Below, piece by piece: positions 35,020-42,617 of a stretch of 64,000 nucleotides of DNA. Below the pieces are notes generated by a model. That model was not told the origin of the DNA. It worked only from the letters and a program-made list of their open reading frames with translations, and did no database searches. Numbering within the stretch: position 1 is the first letter of the stretch; each line of letters starts with the position of its first letter. The translations under genes and the position numbers were made by a program. This DNA comes from Leifsonia sp. Root227 (GTDB lineage: Bacteria > Actinomycetota > Actinomycetes > Actinomycetales > Microbacteriaceae): positions 208,817-272,816 of the forward strand of contig NZ_LMIO01000001.1 in assembly GCF_001428745.1 (NCBI RefSeq). Reading direction: 5' to 3'.

Positions 35020-35080
35020 GAGGCGCCGGTTTTCAGGGTCGACGCCGTCACGGGGGTTATGGCGCGCCCGCCGGCGCCTC
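35020..35080. terminator. inverted repeat with long loop
   Basis: GAGGCGCCGG at 35020-35029 pairs perfectly with CCGGCGCCTC at 35071-35080 across a 41-base loop, between two convergent genes. On the plus strand TTCTCC follows. Probably a terminator, but the long loop is unusual. Confidence 0.45.
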
Positions 35081-35129
35081 TTCTCCGGTGCGGGCCCTCC
35101 ATACAGAACGTGAGGCCGCATCCCACCCG

Positions 35130-36074
35130 CTAGGGCAGCAGGATGACCTTCCCGCCCGGGTGTCCAGACTCCACCAATCGCTGCGCGTCCGCGGCCTGTG
35201 AGAGCGGGAACGTCCGCGCGATCTCGACCGTGAACTCCCCGCGCTCGATCAGGCCGAGCACGACAGGGTACGCCTCGTCCCGCCAGGCCTGCTCCTGCGG
35301 CGTGAGCGGGACGGGATTGCCGCCCGCCCAGGCCAGGATGCCGAGCTCGGCTGCGCGAGCGCCCATCACGATGGTCCCGATGTGCGAGCGGTCCTCGACC
35401 AGCTCGAACGACGCATCCAGTGCCTCGTCGGTGCCGATCGCGTCCAGGACCCTGTCGTAGCCCTGAGGTGCAGCCAGGCGCAGGCGGCCGACCACGCCGC
35501 GCCCGTACGCCACGGGGACCGCGCCGAGCGCCAGCAGTGCGTCGTGATTGCCCTCGCTCGCCGTGACCACCACGGTGGCGCCATCGCGCACGGCGAACTG
35601 GATCGCCGCGCGCCCGACGCTTCCGGAGCCGCCGTGGATCAGCAGCGTCATCCCGCCCTCGACGCCGAGGGAGCGCAGCGCCTGATACGCGGTGCTCACG
35701 GGCACACCGATCGCCGCAGCCTGCTCCCAGGTCACCCCGGCGGGCTTCCGCACCAGCTGGTCGGTGGATGCGGTGAGATGCGTCGCGTACGCGCCGTGCG
35801 CCCCGCGCACCACCACCTCGTCGCCCGCCTCCCAGCCGCTCGCTCCCTCCCCGACCTCGACGATGACGCCTGCCGCGTCGCTGCCGAGTCCGCGCGGCCC
35901 GGTGATCGGCCCGCTCGGCCGCAGCGCCGACCGGATCTTCCCGTCGATCGGGTTCACCCCCGCCGCCTTCACCGAGACGAGGACGCCGCCCTCCGGCGCC
36001 GTCGGCGTCTCCACCTGCACGATCTCGAGCACCTCCGGCCCGCCGAATCGCTCGTACTGCACCCGCTCCGCCAT
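35130..36074 (-). CDS. NADPH:quinone reductase-like oxidoreductase (zinc-independent MDR)
   Basis: A 314-residue medium-chain dehydrogenase/reductase. The N-terminal GroES-like domain has AAGVNPIDGKIR and GSDAAGVIVEVGEG; the Rossmann part has LLIHGGSGSVGRAAIQFAV as nucleotide loop. The catalytic and structural zinc Cys are absent, placing it with quinone oxidoreductases that reduce quinones or enones with NADPH. The ATG at 36074 is preceded by GGGAGAGG. It may share a transcript with the upstream GlxA-type gene only if the strong palindrome at 36112 is read through. Confidence 0.87.
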   Translation of the reverse strand: MAERVQYERFGGPEVLEIVQVETPTAPEGGVLVSVKAAGVNPIDGKIRSALRPSGPITGPRGLGSDAAGVIVEVGEGASGWEAGDEVVVRGAHGAYATHLTASTDQLVRKPAGVTWEQAAAIGVPVSTAYQALRSLGVEGGMTLLIHGGSGSVGRAAIQFAVRDGATVVVTASEGNHDALLALGAVPVAYGRGVVGRLRLAAPQGYDRVLDAIGTDEALDASFELVEDRSHIGTIVMGARAAELGILAWAGGNPVPLTPQEQAWRDEAYPVVLGLIERGEFTVEIARTFPLSQAADAQRLVESGHPGGKVILLP

Positions 36075-36111
36075 GCCTCTCCCGTCTTCTCTCCCCGTCC
36101 CCTCCGAAACT

Positions 36112-36173
36112 ATCGAGTCCGAACTTGTTCAGGCGACACGCCGTCTCTGGATGTGAACAAGTTCGGACTCGAT
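36112..36173. terminator. palindromic terminator element, copy D
   Basis: Perfect 20-base arms ATCGAGTCCGAACTTGTTCA (36112-36131) and complement (36154-36173) with a 22-base loop. It lies 3' of the minus-strand GlxA-type gene (stop at 36184) and 5' of the oxidoreductase. The inner GTTCAGGCGACACGCCG is close to that of copy C. Confidence 0.8.
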
Positions 36174-36183
36174 GGTTTCGGGG

Positions 36184-37152
36184 TCAGCCGGCGGGAACGG
36201 ACTCGCGCTGGGTGAACGCGGCGCGGTAGCGCGTGGGGGCGACGCCCACCTCCGCGTCGAAGTGGTGGCGGAGCAGGGTGGCACTCGCGAACCCGGACTG
36301 CCGGGCCACCTCGTCCACCGGGAGGTCGGTCGTCTCCAGCAGCAGCCGGGCGTGCAGGATGCGCTGGGTGGTCAGCCACTGCATCGGCGACACCCCGGTC
36401 TCCGCCACGAAGCGCCGCGAGAAGCTGCGGGTCGACATATGCACGCGGCCGGCCAGCGCGCTCACCGTGTGGTTCTCGTCGAGGTGGTCGGAGAGGTGGT
36501 CGAGCAGTTCGGTGAAGGTGTCGTCCGTGCAGTCGGACACCGGCCGCTCGATGTACTGCCGCTGGCCGCCGTCGCGCTGCGGCGGCACGACCATGTTTCG
36601 GGCGATGGTGTTGGCCGTCGCGCTGCCGAGCTCGCGCCGCACGAGGTGCAGGCTCGCATCCACGCCTGCCGATGTGCCTGCGCTGGTGATGAGGTTGCCG
36701 TCGTCGACGAACAGCACGTCGGGGTCGACGTCCGCGGCGGGGAAGCGGCGGGCGAGCGCGTCCGCGTATCGCCAGTGCGTGGTGACCTTGCGCCCGTCGA
36801 GCAGCCCGGCAGCACCGAGGATGAACGCGCCGGAGCAGACGCTCAGCAGGATGGCGCCGCGGTCGGCCGCTCGACGCAGGCCGTCCAGCAGTTCCTCCGG
36901 GTAGTCGTCCCGGATGCGGGCGGCCGGGACCGCGATCAGGTCGGCATCGTCCATCGCATCGAGTCCGAAGGGTGCGATGATCGACGCCCCTGTCGGGTTC
37001 GGGATGGGGACGCCTGGCTCGATCGCGCAGATGCGGAAGTCGAACGGGGCGATTCCCGCGTAGCTGCGGTCGAGGCCGAAGACCTCGCAGACCACGCCGA
37101 ATTCGAACATGGCGAAGTCGTCGATGAGCGGCACTGCGACAGAGCGGATCAT
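36184..37152 (-). CDS. GlxA-family AraC transcriptional regulator
   Basis: A 322-residue regulator with a DJ-1/PfpI-like amidotransferase domain (residues ~1-190, including the nucleophile-elbow-like SVCSGAFILGAAG) and a C-terminal AraC pair of HTH motifs (HTVSALAGRVHMSTRSFSRR and PVDEVARQSGFASATLLRHHF). Such proteins sense small metabolites and usually activate genes. The ATG at 37152 lies six bases after a TATGCT box (leaderless); an upstream ATG 29 codons earlier is rejected since the domain begins at IRSVAVPLIDDF. Target genes unknown. Confidence 0.9.
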   Translation of the reverse strand: MIRSVAVPLIDDFAMFEFGVVCEVFGLDRSYAGIAPFDFRICAIEPGVPIPNPTGASIIAPFGLDAMDDADLIAVPAARIRDDYPEELLDGLRRAADRGAILLSVCSGAFILGAAGLLDGRKVTTHWRYADALARRFPAADVDPDVLFVDDGNLITSAGTSAGVDASLHLVRRELGSATANTIARNMVVPPQRDGGQRQYIERPVSDCTDDTFTELLDHLSDHLDENHTVSALAGRVHMSTRSFSRRFVAETGVSPMQWLTTQRILHARLLLETTDLPVDEVARQSGFASATLLRHHFDAEVGVAPTRYRAAFTQRESVPAG

Positions 37153-37158
37153 GTCAGA

Positions 37159-37164
37159 AGCATA
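37159..37164 (-). promoter_or_regulatory. -10 box of leaderless promoter (TATGCT)
   Basis: On the minus strand TATGCT is followed by six bases and the ATG at 37152 with no ribosome site between. Confidence 0.6.
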
Positions 37165-37224
37165 GTGGCCGAATTTTTGCGAAGGAAGACCTAAAGCCAT
37201 CTCGTGGCCGAATCTTTCCCTCCG

Positions 37225-37230
37225 TAACGT
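37225..37230 (+). promoter_or_regulatory. -10 box of leaderless promoter (TAACGT)
   Basis: TAACGT followed by seven bases and the ATG at 37238. The box is part of the small palindrome TAACGTTA. Confidence 0.55.
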
Positions 37231-37237
37231 TAACGTC

Positions 37238-37459
37238 ATGGCTCAGGGAATCTTCACACAGGGAATGGAACACGGATGGGTCGCCAGGGCGGCCCGCACC
37301 CAGAACGCGGTCGAGCGCATCCCCCGTCGTCGGCGGTTCGTGCTCAGCGAGTGGCTTCCGGCGGCGCTGCAGGCCCGCGGACAGCGCATCGGCCGCGAGA
37401 CCGAGCGAGCGTACTCCGACCTCAGCGCTGCACGCGACGCCCGCGAGGCCGGGCGCTGA
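37238..37459 (+). CDS. small hypothetical basic protein
   Basis: A 73-residue protein rich in Arg and Ala (for example RIPRRRRFVLSEWLPAALQAR), predicted helical, without a signal or membrane helix. No family recognised. The start is supported by a TAACGT -10 box seven bases upstream. It is divergent from the GlxA-type regulator, whose own promoter faces the other way within the same 85 bases. The short length and lack of known relatives keep confidence moderate. Confidence 0.5.
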   Translation: MAQGIFTQGMEHGWVARAARTQNAVERIPRRRRFVLSEWLPAALQARGQRIGRETERAYSDLSAARDAREAGR

Positions 37460-37600
37460 CCTTCAGGACGCGACCGCGAGGCCGCTCCGGCGCCGCCGTC
37501 ACATGCGCGTCATACGGTCTAGACGCACAGAACGCGTCGCGCTACTCTCAGCGCATACCCAGGCACGCTTCGGTCTGGGGTACGGAGGGTGGGGAACATC

Positions 37601-38065
37601 ATGTGGGACAACTTCTGGAACATCATCTGGCTCTTCTTCTGGAGCTTCGCGTTCATCGCCTACCTGTTCGCGCTGTTCGCGATCATCGGTGACCTGTTCC
37701 GCGACCACAAGCTCAACGGGTGGTGGAAGGCGCTGTGGATCATCTTCCTGATCTTCGTGCCGTTCCTCACCGCGCTGGTCTACCTGATCGCTCGCGGGCC
37801 AGGCATGGCGGAGCGTAGCCAGAAGGAGGCGCGACAGGTTCAGAGCGCGACCGACGACTACATCCGCACGGTCGCGAGCTCGAGCCCGGCCGACGAGATC
37901 GCCAAGGCCAAGCAGCTCCTCGACCAGGGTGTCATCACGCAGGAGGAGTTCGCGCACCTCAAGGCCCGCGCGCTCGCGCACCCCGGTGCTGCCGTACCGG
38001 CCGCTGCCGCCCCGGCCGCTGCCGCCCCGGCAGCGCCGACGCCGCCTGCGCCTCCCGCGGCCTGA
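37601..38065 (+). CDS. SHOCT-domain membrane protein
   Basis: A 154-residue protein. Two hydrophobic helices (about residues 6-30 and 42-65) resemble the phospholipase D nuclease N-terminal (PLDc_N) membrane unit. A linker follows, then a SHOCT domain (DEIAKAKQLLDQGVITQEEFAHLKARALA) and an Ala/Pro tail built from repeats of PAAA. SHOCT domains are short oligomerisation modules. The ATG at 37601 follows GGAGGGTGGGG; a GTG four codons earlier is less likely. Palindrome copy E terminates it. Confidence 0.78.
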   Translation: MWDNFWNIIWLFFWSFAFIAYLFALFAIIGDLFRDHKLNGWWKALWIIFLIFVPFLTALVYLIARGPGMAERSQKEARQVQSATDDYIRTVASSSPADEIAKAKQLLDQGVITQEEFAHLKARALAHPGAAVPAAAAPAAAAPAAPTPPAPPAA

Positions 38066-38079
38066 TTCACGCATTCGTG

Positions 38080-38123
38080 CCCAGGGTTCCTCGCCGCATC
38101 CGGCGGGAAACCCTGGGCTCGAT
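38080..38123. terminator. palindromic terminator element, copy E
   Basis: CCCAGGGTT near 38080-38088 pairs with AACCCTGGG at 38109-38117, extended by CGCCG/CGGCG across a four-base loop with mismatches between, and followed by the family edge CTCGAT. It ends the SHOCT-protein gene. Confidence 0.7.
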
Positions 38124-38244
38124 GACGCTGTACGCCGGTCCGAGTTGACCGACCGGTATGGAAAGCTGTTTGCTTAACGGGTCGGCTGGTGCTGCCGCCG
38201 GGGATTTAGGGGCCCTTCGGAAGCGCCGGCTACTTACCCGAATG

Positions 38245-38275
38245 CGTGTGTGGGAGCGATTCGCTCCCACACACG
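38245..38275. terminator. 31-base near-perfect hairpin
   Basis: CGTGTGTGGGAGCGA (38245-38259) and its exact complement (38261-38275) flank a single T; the folded hairpin would have about 13-14 pairs. It lies 175 bases past the stop of the minus-strand ROK gene, and between two convergent genes. Confidence 0.65.
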
Positions 38276-38450
38276 CCGGGCACGGTCGGATGCACTGAAT
38301 CGCTTCGGTCGATGACTCCCGTTTCACGTCGACGTCCAGAGCTGAGTCACCCCTCCCGACGGCCCGAGGGCTTCACCGTCCGGAGACCTGCCTTGTCCGT
38401 GTGGCCCCTGACTGGTGCGTGGCTATCCCGGCCGCTCTGGGAACGATGTG

Positions 38451-39626
38451 TCAGGCGTGTTGAACGCTGGCGCGGATCAGCGAAGCGGCCGCACCCCGAG
38501 CCCAGTTCTCGAACGTGTGCGATTGCGTGATGATCTGGCATTCGCCCGCGGAGGAGAACGTGTGCTCGTCGAAGCTCTCGCGGATCCGCTGCTCGTACAG
38601 GTCGAAATCGGTCACGGATTCGCCAGCGACCAAGATGATGCTCGGACCCACAAGATTGGCCATCGTGGCAAGCGCTGTCCCGATGATACGGGCGGCCTGC
38701 TCGAAAATCGCCACGGCGTCGGGGTCGCCAGACCGTGCAAGTTCCACGGCTTCGCGCATCGAGAGCAGAAAGTCGTTCTTGGCGGTGCGGATCGCCTGCA
38801 GGATGGCGCTGGAGGAGGCTACCGTCTCCACGCAGCCTCTTCGGCCGCACGAGCACACCAAATCGCTCGGACCGAGCGGCAGGTGGCCGAGTTCGCCCGC
38901 GACTCCGTATGCGCCTTCCACTACGTCGCCGTTGATGTACAGCCCGCAGCCGATGCCGGCCCCGATCGTCACGATCGCGAACGAGTCGGCGTCCACACCG
39001 ATCCCGAACCATTCCTCAGCGATCGCGAGAGCGCGGACATCGTTGTCGATGATCACCGGCAGGGCCAGCCGGTCGCGGAGGATGCGTTCAAAGGGAACCT
39101 CGGACCAGTTCAACCTCGGCGAGCTCCGAACGGTCCCCGTCTGTTTGTCGACGTCGCCGGAGACGGAGACGCCGACCCCCATCACGCGCTCTGCGTCTGC
39201 GCCCAACGCCTTCGTGAGGGTGTTCACCGCGGCAGCGATCGCATCGGTTACGGCGTCCACCGTCGTGCCGAGCAGCGACCTGTGCGCCGACTGGACGACG
39301 TTGGCCCGCATCGTGGTGGCGACGGCGAAGATCTCGTTTGCCCGAACCTCCACACCGATCGCAAGCTGCGCCTGTTCATTCACGCTGATGGGCTGCACCG
39401 GACGGCCGGGCTGCGTCAAGCGCATGTTGTCGTGCGCGGAGAGAAGACCCTGGACGATAAGGGGCGCGACCGCCTTTGTCACCGCCGCTTGAGAGAGGCC
39501 TGTCCTCTTGGCGATCTCGATGCGGGCGATCGGGCCGCGCTTGAGGACCTCCGTGAAGACGTCGACCACCGCGGGGGTGTCGAGCGGGAATCCCGCCAAC
39601 CCGTGCAATGCCTGCGTATCACTCAC
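38451..39626 (-). CDS. ROK-family transcriptional regulator
   Basis: A 391-residue protein: an N-terminal winged HTH (residues ~20-75, GPIARIEIAKRTGLSQAAVTKAVAPL) and a ROK sugar-kinase-like domain with VIIDNDVRALAIAEEWFG, GAGIGCGLYINGDVVEGA and the zinc site CSCGRRGCVE. NagC/XylR-type ROK repressors respond to sugars or sugar phosphates. GTG start at 39626 with AGGA about 10 bases upstream. It borders the fucose-catabolism genes on the same strand as the FAD oxidase and is a good candidate for sugar-responsive control of that locus (inference). Confidence 0.9.
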   Translation of the reverse strand: MSDTQALHGLAGFPLDTPAVVDVFTEVLKRGPIARIEIAKRTGLSQAAVTKAVAPLIVQGLLSAHDNMRLTQPGRPVQPISVNEQAQLAIGVEVRANEIFAVATTMRANVVQSAHRSLLGTTVDAVTDAIAAAVNTLTKALGADAERVMGVGVSVSGDVDKQTGTVRSSPRLNWSEVPFERILRDRLALPVIIDNDVRALAIAEEWFGIGVDADSFAIVTIGAGIGCGLYINGDVVEGAYGVAGELGHLPLGPSDLVCSCGRRGCVETVASSSAILQAIRTAKNDFLLSMREAVELARSGDPDAVAIFEQAARIIGTALATMANLVGPSIILVAGESVTDFDLYEQRIRESFDEHTFSSAGECQIITQSHTFENWARGAAASLIRASVQHA

Positions 39627-39768
39627 CGATATCGATCCTGTCTGGCATGCATGCCGGGAATCATCAGCGACCCCCGAAAGTGCAGAACTGCAACGCCTCT
39701 CACCACAATAGTTTCCGCCATCAAGCTACGTCAACAGAGTCGCCTCCGCAATCATCGGCGTCATTGCT

Positions 39769-42603
39769 TTACGCGGTCACGTATTCCGATCGTGGTCGGG
39801 TCGCTGCCTCGAGAATCTCCAGAACGTGCCGGTATGGGTTTCCTGTCGCCCTCGTCATTCCGATCTCGCAGGTTCGGTTGGAGGAAACGTACGCGTCGTA
39901 CTTCTCTGCCGCAACGGTTTCTGCTTCTGCCGCGGTCGCGGCCGCCGTCAATTCGGGGTGAAGCATTCCACGATCCCCGGCGAAGGCGCAGCACCCCCAG
40001 TCCTCTGGAGTGACGACGCGGTCCGCGACGGCGTTGGCGACGCTGTGCAGTGCTGAGGTAGTGCCCAGAGCAGTGGTCGAACATGTCGGGTGGACGACGA
40101 CCGAACCAAGACGCGAGGTCACCGTCAGATTCGGGACGAGGAACTGCTCGGCGAATGCGACCGAATCAACGATCCGAAGCACGATCCCACGCTCAGCGGC
40201 GGAGCGGGTCATCAGCTCCAGGCCCTCTGTGCACGAGGATGCGTCACTGACGACAGGGATCCGCCCATTGTCGGTAGCTTCGATCAGGAGGTCGACAGTC
40301 TTTCGCGACATGTGTGCGTACCCATCCACGAAGCCTTTGGACTTCCACGGTGTGCCGCAGCAGACGCTGTCGATTCCCGACGGGACGTGCAACGGGACGC
40401 CCGCGCGATCCGCCAGGGTCACCAGAGCGTCCTGCACGCCGATCCCGCCCGTCTCTGGTCCGAACATCGTGCCGACACACGCGGGGAAGTAGACAGCGAC
40501 CGCGTCCGCTCGTGCGTCTCCTGCGAGACGCTTGCGCGCGTGGCCACCGGCTGGCAGTCTCGCGTCGTAGAGCGGAACGCGATCCTTGCCGAGCACCGCC
40601 CGTCCGACGTGCGTTGCTGGAATCGCCAGGGCCGCCAGCGGCTTCGCAGCGGACAGCGCGACGGCTCCCGCGCGGCTGATCGGGCCCCACGCCTCTGCTG
40701 CAGCTGACGCGACCGCGTTCGGGATGGTTCCCTGCCGTTCTGCGCGCAGACGCCTCACGAGGTCGCCCGTGTTGATGTCGACGGGGCAGGCGACGGCGCA
40801 CATGCCGTCTACGGCGCACGTCTCTTCGCCCTCGTACTCGTAGTCCGCTTCGAGTGACTCCAGGAGCACCGTGTCGCCATTGGCTCTGGCCGACTCCATC
40901 TCTCGGCGCAGCACGATGCGCTGCCGCGGGGTGAGCGTGAGGTCGCGTGATGGGCACGCGGACTCGCAATATCCGCATTCGACGCAGCGGTCGACCTCGC
41001 TCTCGACGGTCGGCGTCGTCTTGAGGTCTTTGAGGTACGAGGTCGGGTCGTCGTTGATGAGGACGCCGGGGTTGAAGATGCCGGTCGGGTCGAACAGGTG
41101 TTTGATCTCGACCATCAGCACGTAGAGGGTGTCACCGTACTGGCGCCGTACGAACGGCGCCATGATCCGGCCTGTGCCGTGCTCAGCCTTCAGAGTTCCT
41201 CCGCGCGCGAGGACGAGGTCCACCATGCGTTCGGTGAACCGGCGGTAGCGATCGACGGCGCCTGGCTCGTCGAAGCGCTCATTCACCATGAAGTGGATGT
41301 TGCCGTCTTTGGCGTGTCCGAAGATCACACAGCCTTCGTATTCGAACTCGTCGAACAGGGCCGTGAGCTCTGTGCAGGTGGGAAGGAGCTCGGCGACGGG
41401 GACCGCGATGTCCTCGAGCAGCGCCGTGGTCCCGCTCGGCCTGGCGCCCGCGACAGCCGTGTACAGGCCTTTGCGCACATGCCACAGGCTGGCCCTGCTG
41501 TCGGCATCCCGTGTAAGACTCGCCGGTACGGCGAGGGGCAGGATCTCGAGGAGTTCTGCTACTTGGTCCACCTGCCTATCGAGTTCGGGCTCCGTCGCCC
41601 CGTGAAGTTCAACGAGCAGCGCCGCGTGACCCTCGACGTTGATGCCGGCGATTTCCTCTGGGCAGTCCGCCTCGGTCTGCGCTACGCGGAGGGACAGAGC
41701 ATCCATCAGCTCGATGGTCGCGAACCCTGCATCGACGAGGGCGGGAAGTGATGCGGTCGCCCCCGCGAGATCCGTGAACACGAGGAGGCCGGTCGCGGCG
41801 TGAGCTTGCACGGGCACGGTGCGGAAGACGGCCTCCGCAACGAACCCGAGAGTGCCTTCGCTGCCGACGATGAGGTGCGCGAGGATCTCGGCGGGGGAGT
41901 CGAAGTCGATGAGCGCATTGATCGAATAGCCCATCGTGTTCTTGATGGAGAACTGCCTGCGCACCTCGGCGACCAGCGTTCGGTCTCGTTGCAGCGTGTC
42001 CCGAAGTTTCAGAAGCCCGGCGACGAGCTCCGGTTCCGCAGCGCGAAGTGTCTCATCGGCGTTCGCGGCCCCCGTGTCGATGGTGGTCCCGCTCGGAAGG
42101 ACGACGGTGAGCGATTCGAGCGTGCGGTACGTGTTCTGTTCTGTTCCGCACGCCATACCGCTGGAGTTGTTGGCGATGACGCCACCGATCGTGCAGGCGA
42201 TCTCACTCGCCGGATCCGGCCCGAGTTTGCGACCGAACCGGGCAAGCCGCACGTTCACCTGGCGTACCGTCGCTCCCGGCTGGACCCGGACCCGCGCGCC
42301 TTCGTCGAGCACGTCGATGCGCCGGAAGTGGCGGCGGGTGTCTGCGAGGACGGCGTGCGTGCTCGCCTGTCCGGAGAGACTGGTTCCTCCGGAACGGAAG
42401 GTGATCGGAGCGAGGCTCATGCGTGCGGCCGCGATCACCTGAGCCACTTCATCCGTCGTCTTCGGCGTCACGACAGCGTCCGGAACGAGGAGGTAATGGG
42501 AGGCGTCGTGTGCGAGCGCGCGCCGCAACGTCTGTCGTTGTGAAACGGCAACAGCTGACTCGGTGAGCTCTGCTTCGAACGCGACCGTGCTCGGTTTACT
42601 CAT
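39769..42603 (-). CDS. FAD- and Fe-S-containing lactate/glycolate-type dehydrogenase
   Basis: A 944-residue fusion enzyme. Residues ~30-270: FAD-binding type 4 (PCMH) domain with TFRSGGTSLSGQA. ~270-540: FAD oxidase C-terminal (GlcD/DLD) with KAEHGTGRIM and GIFNPGVLI. ~550-650: two 4Fe-4S clusters, CVECGYCESACP and CAVDGMCAVACP. ~660-944: two CCG domains, with VCCGTPW and GCCAFAGDRGM. This layout is that of D-lactate dehydrogenases (Dld-II type) feeding electrons to quinones. It follows the enolase-superfamily gene by 14 bases. In this locus it probably oxidises the lactate released by sugar cleavage; stereochemistry needs testing. Confidence 0.88.
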   Translation of the reverse strand: MSKPSTVAFEAELTESAVAVSQRQTLRRALAHDASHYLLVPDAVVTPKTTDEVAQVIAAARMSLAPITFRSGGTSLSGQASTHAVLADTRRHFRRIDVLDEGARVRVQPGATVRQVNVRLARFGRKLGPDPASEIACTIGGVIANNSSGMACGTEQNTYRTLESLTVVLPSGTTIDTGAANADETLRAAEPELVAGLLKLRDTLQRDRTLVAEVRRQFSIKNTMGYSINALIDFDSPAEILAHLIVGSEGTLGFVAEAVFRTVPVQAHAATGLLVFTDLAGATASLPALVDAGFATIELMDALSLRVAQTEADCPEEIAGINVEGHAALLVELHGATEPELDRQVDQVAELLEILPLAVPASLTRDADSRASLWHVRKGLYTAVAGARPSGTTALLEDIAVPVAELLPTCTELTALFDEFEYEGCVIFGHAKDGNIHFMVNERFDEPGAVDRYRRFTERMVDLVLARGGTLKAEHGTGRIMAPFVRRQYGDTLYVLMVEIKHLFDPTGIFNPGVLINDDPTSYLKDLKTTPTVESEVDRCVECGYCESACPSRDLTLTPRQRIVLRREMESARANGDTVLLESLEADYEYEGEETCAVDGMCAVACPVDINTGDLVRRLRAERQGTIPNAVASAAAEAWGPISRAGAVALSAAKPLAALAIPATHVGRAVLGKDRVPLYDARLPAGGHARKRLAGDARADAVAVYFPACVGTMFGPETGGIGVQDALVTLADRAGVPLHVPSGIDSVCCGTPWKSKGFVDGYAHMSRKTVDLLIEATDNGRIPVVSDASSCTEGLELMTRSAAERGIVLRIVDSVAFAEQFLVPNLTVTSRLGSVVVHPTCSTTALGTTSALHSVANAVADRVVTPEDWGCCAFAGDRGMLHPELTAAATAAEAETVAAEKYDAYVSSNRTCEIGMTRATGNPYRHVLEILEAATRPRSEYVTA

Positions 42604-42617
42604 TCCGGCCGTCTCGG

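Larger units (their letters stand above)
38066..38450. other. gene-free stretch with two hairpins
   Basis: 385 bases between the SHOCT gene and the ROK gene. It holds palindrome copy E near the left end and a second strong hairpin at 38245-38275. The 120 bases between them contain a small CCGGTC/GACCGG stem but no coding frame or RNA family that I recognise. This is also the left edge of the fucose locus. Confidence 0.6.

Noticed and set aside
27209..36173. Palindromes C and D considered as transposon ends or attachment sites.
   Set aside because: No transposase or integrase gene, no target duplication, and each lies at gene ends in the manner of a terminator.
38126..38244. Possible RNA gene (tRNA or riboswitch) in the gene-free stretch.
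   Set aside because: No cloverleaf, T-loop (GTTCGA-type) arm or known riboswitch core could be found on either strand.
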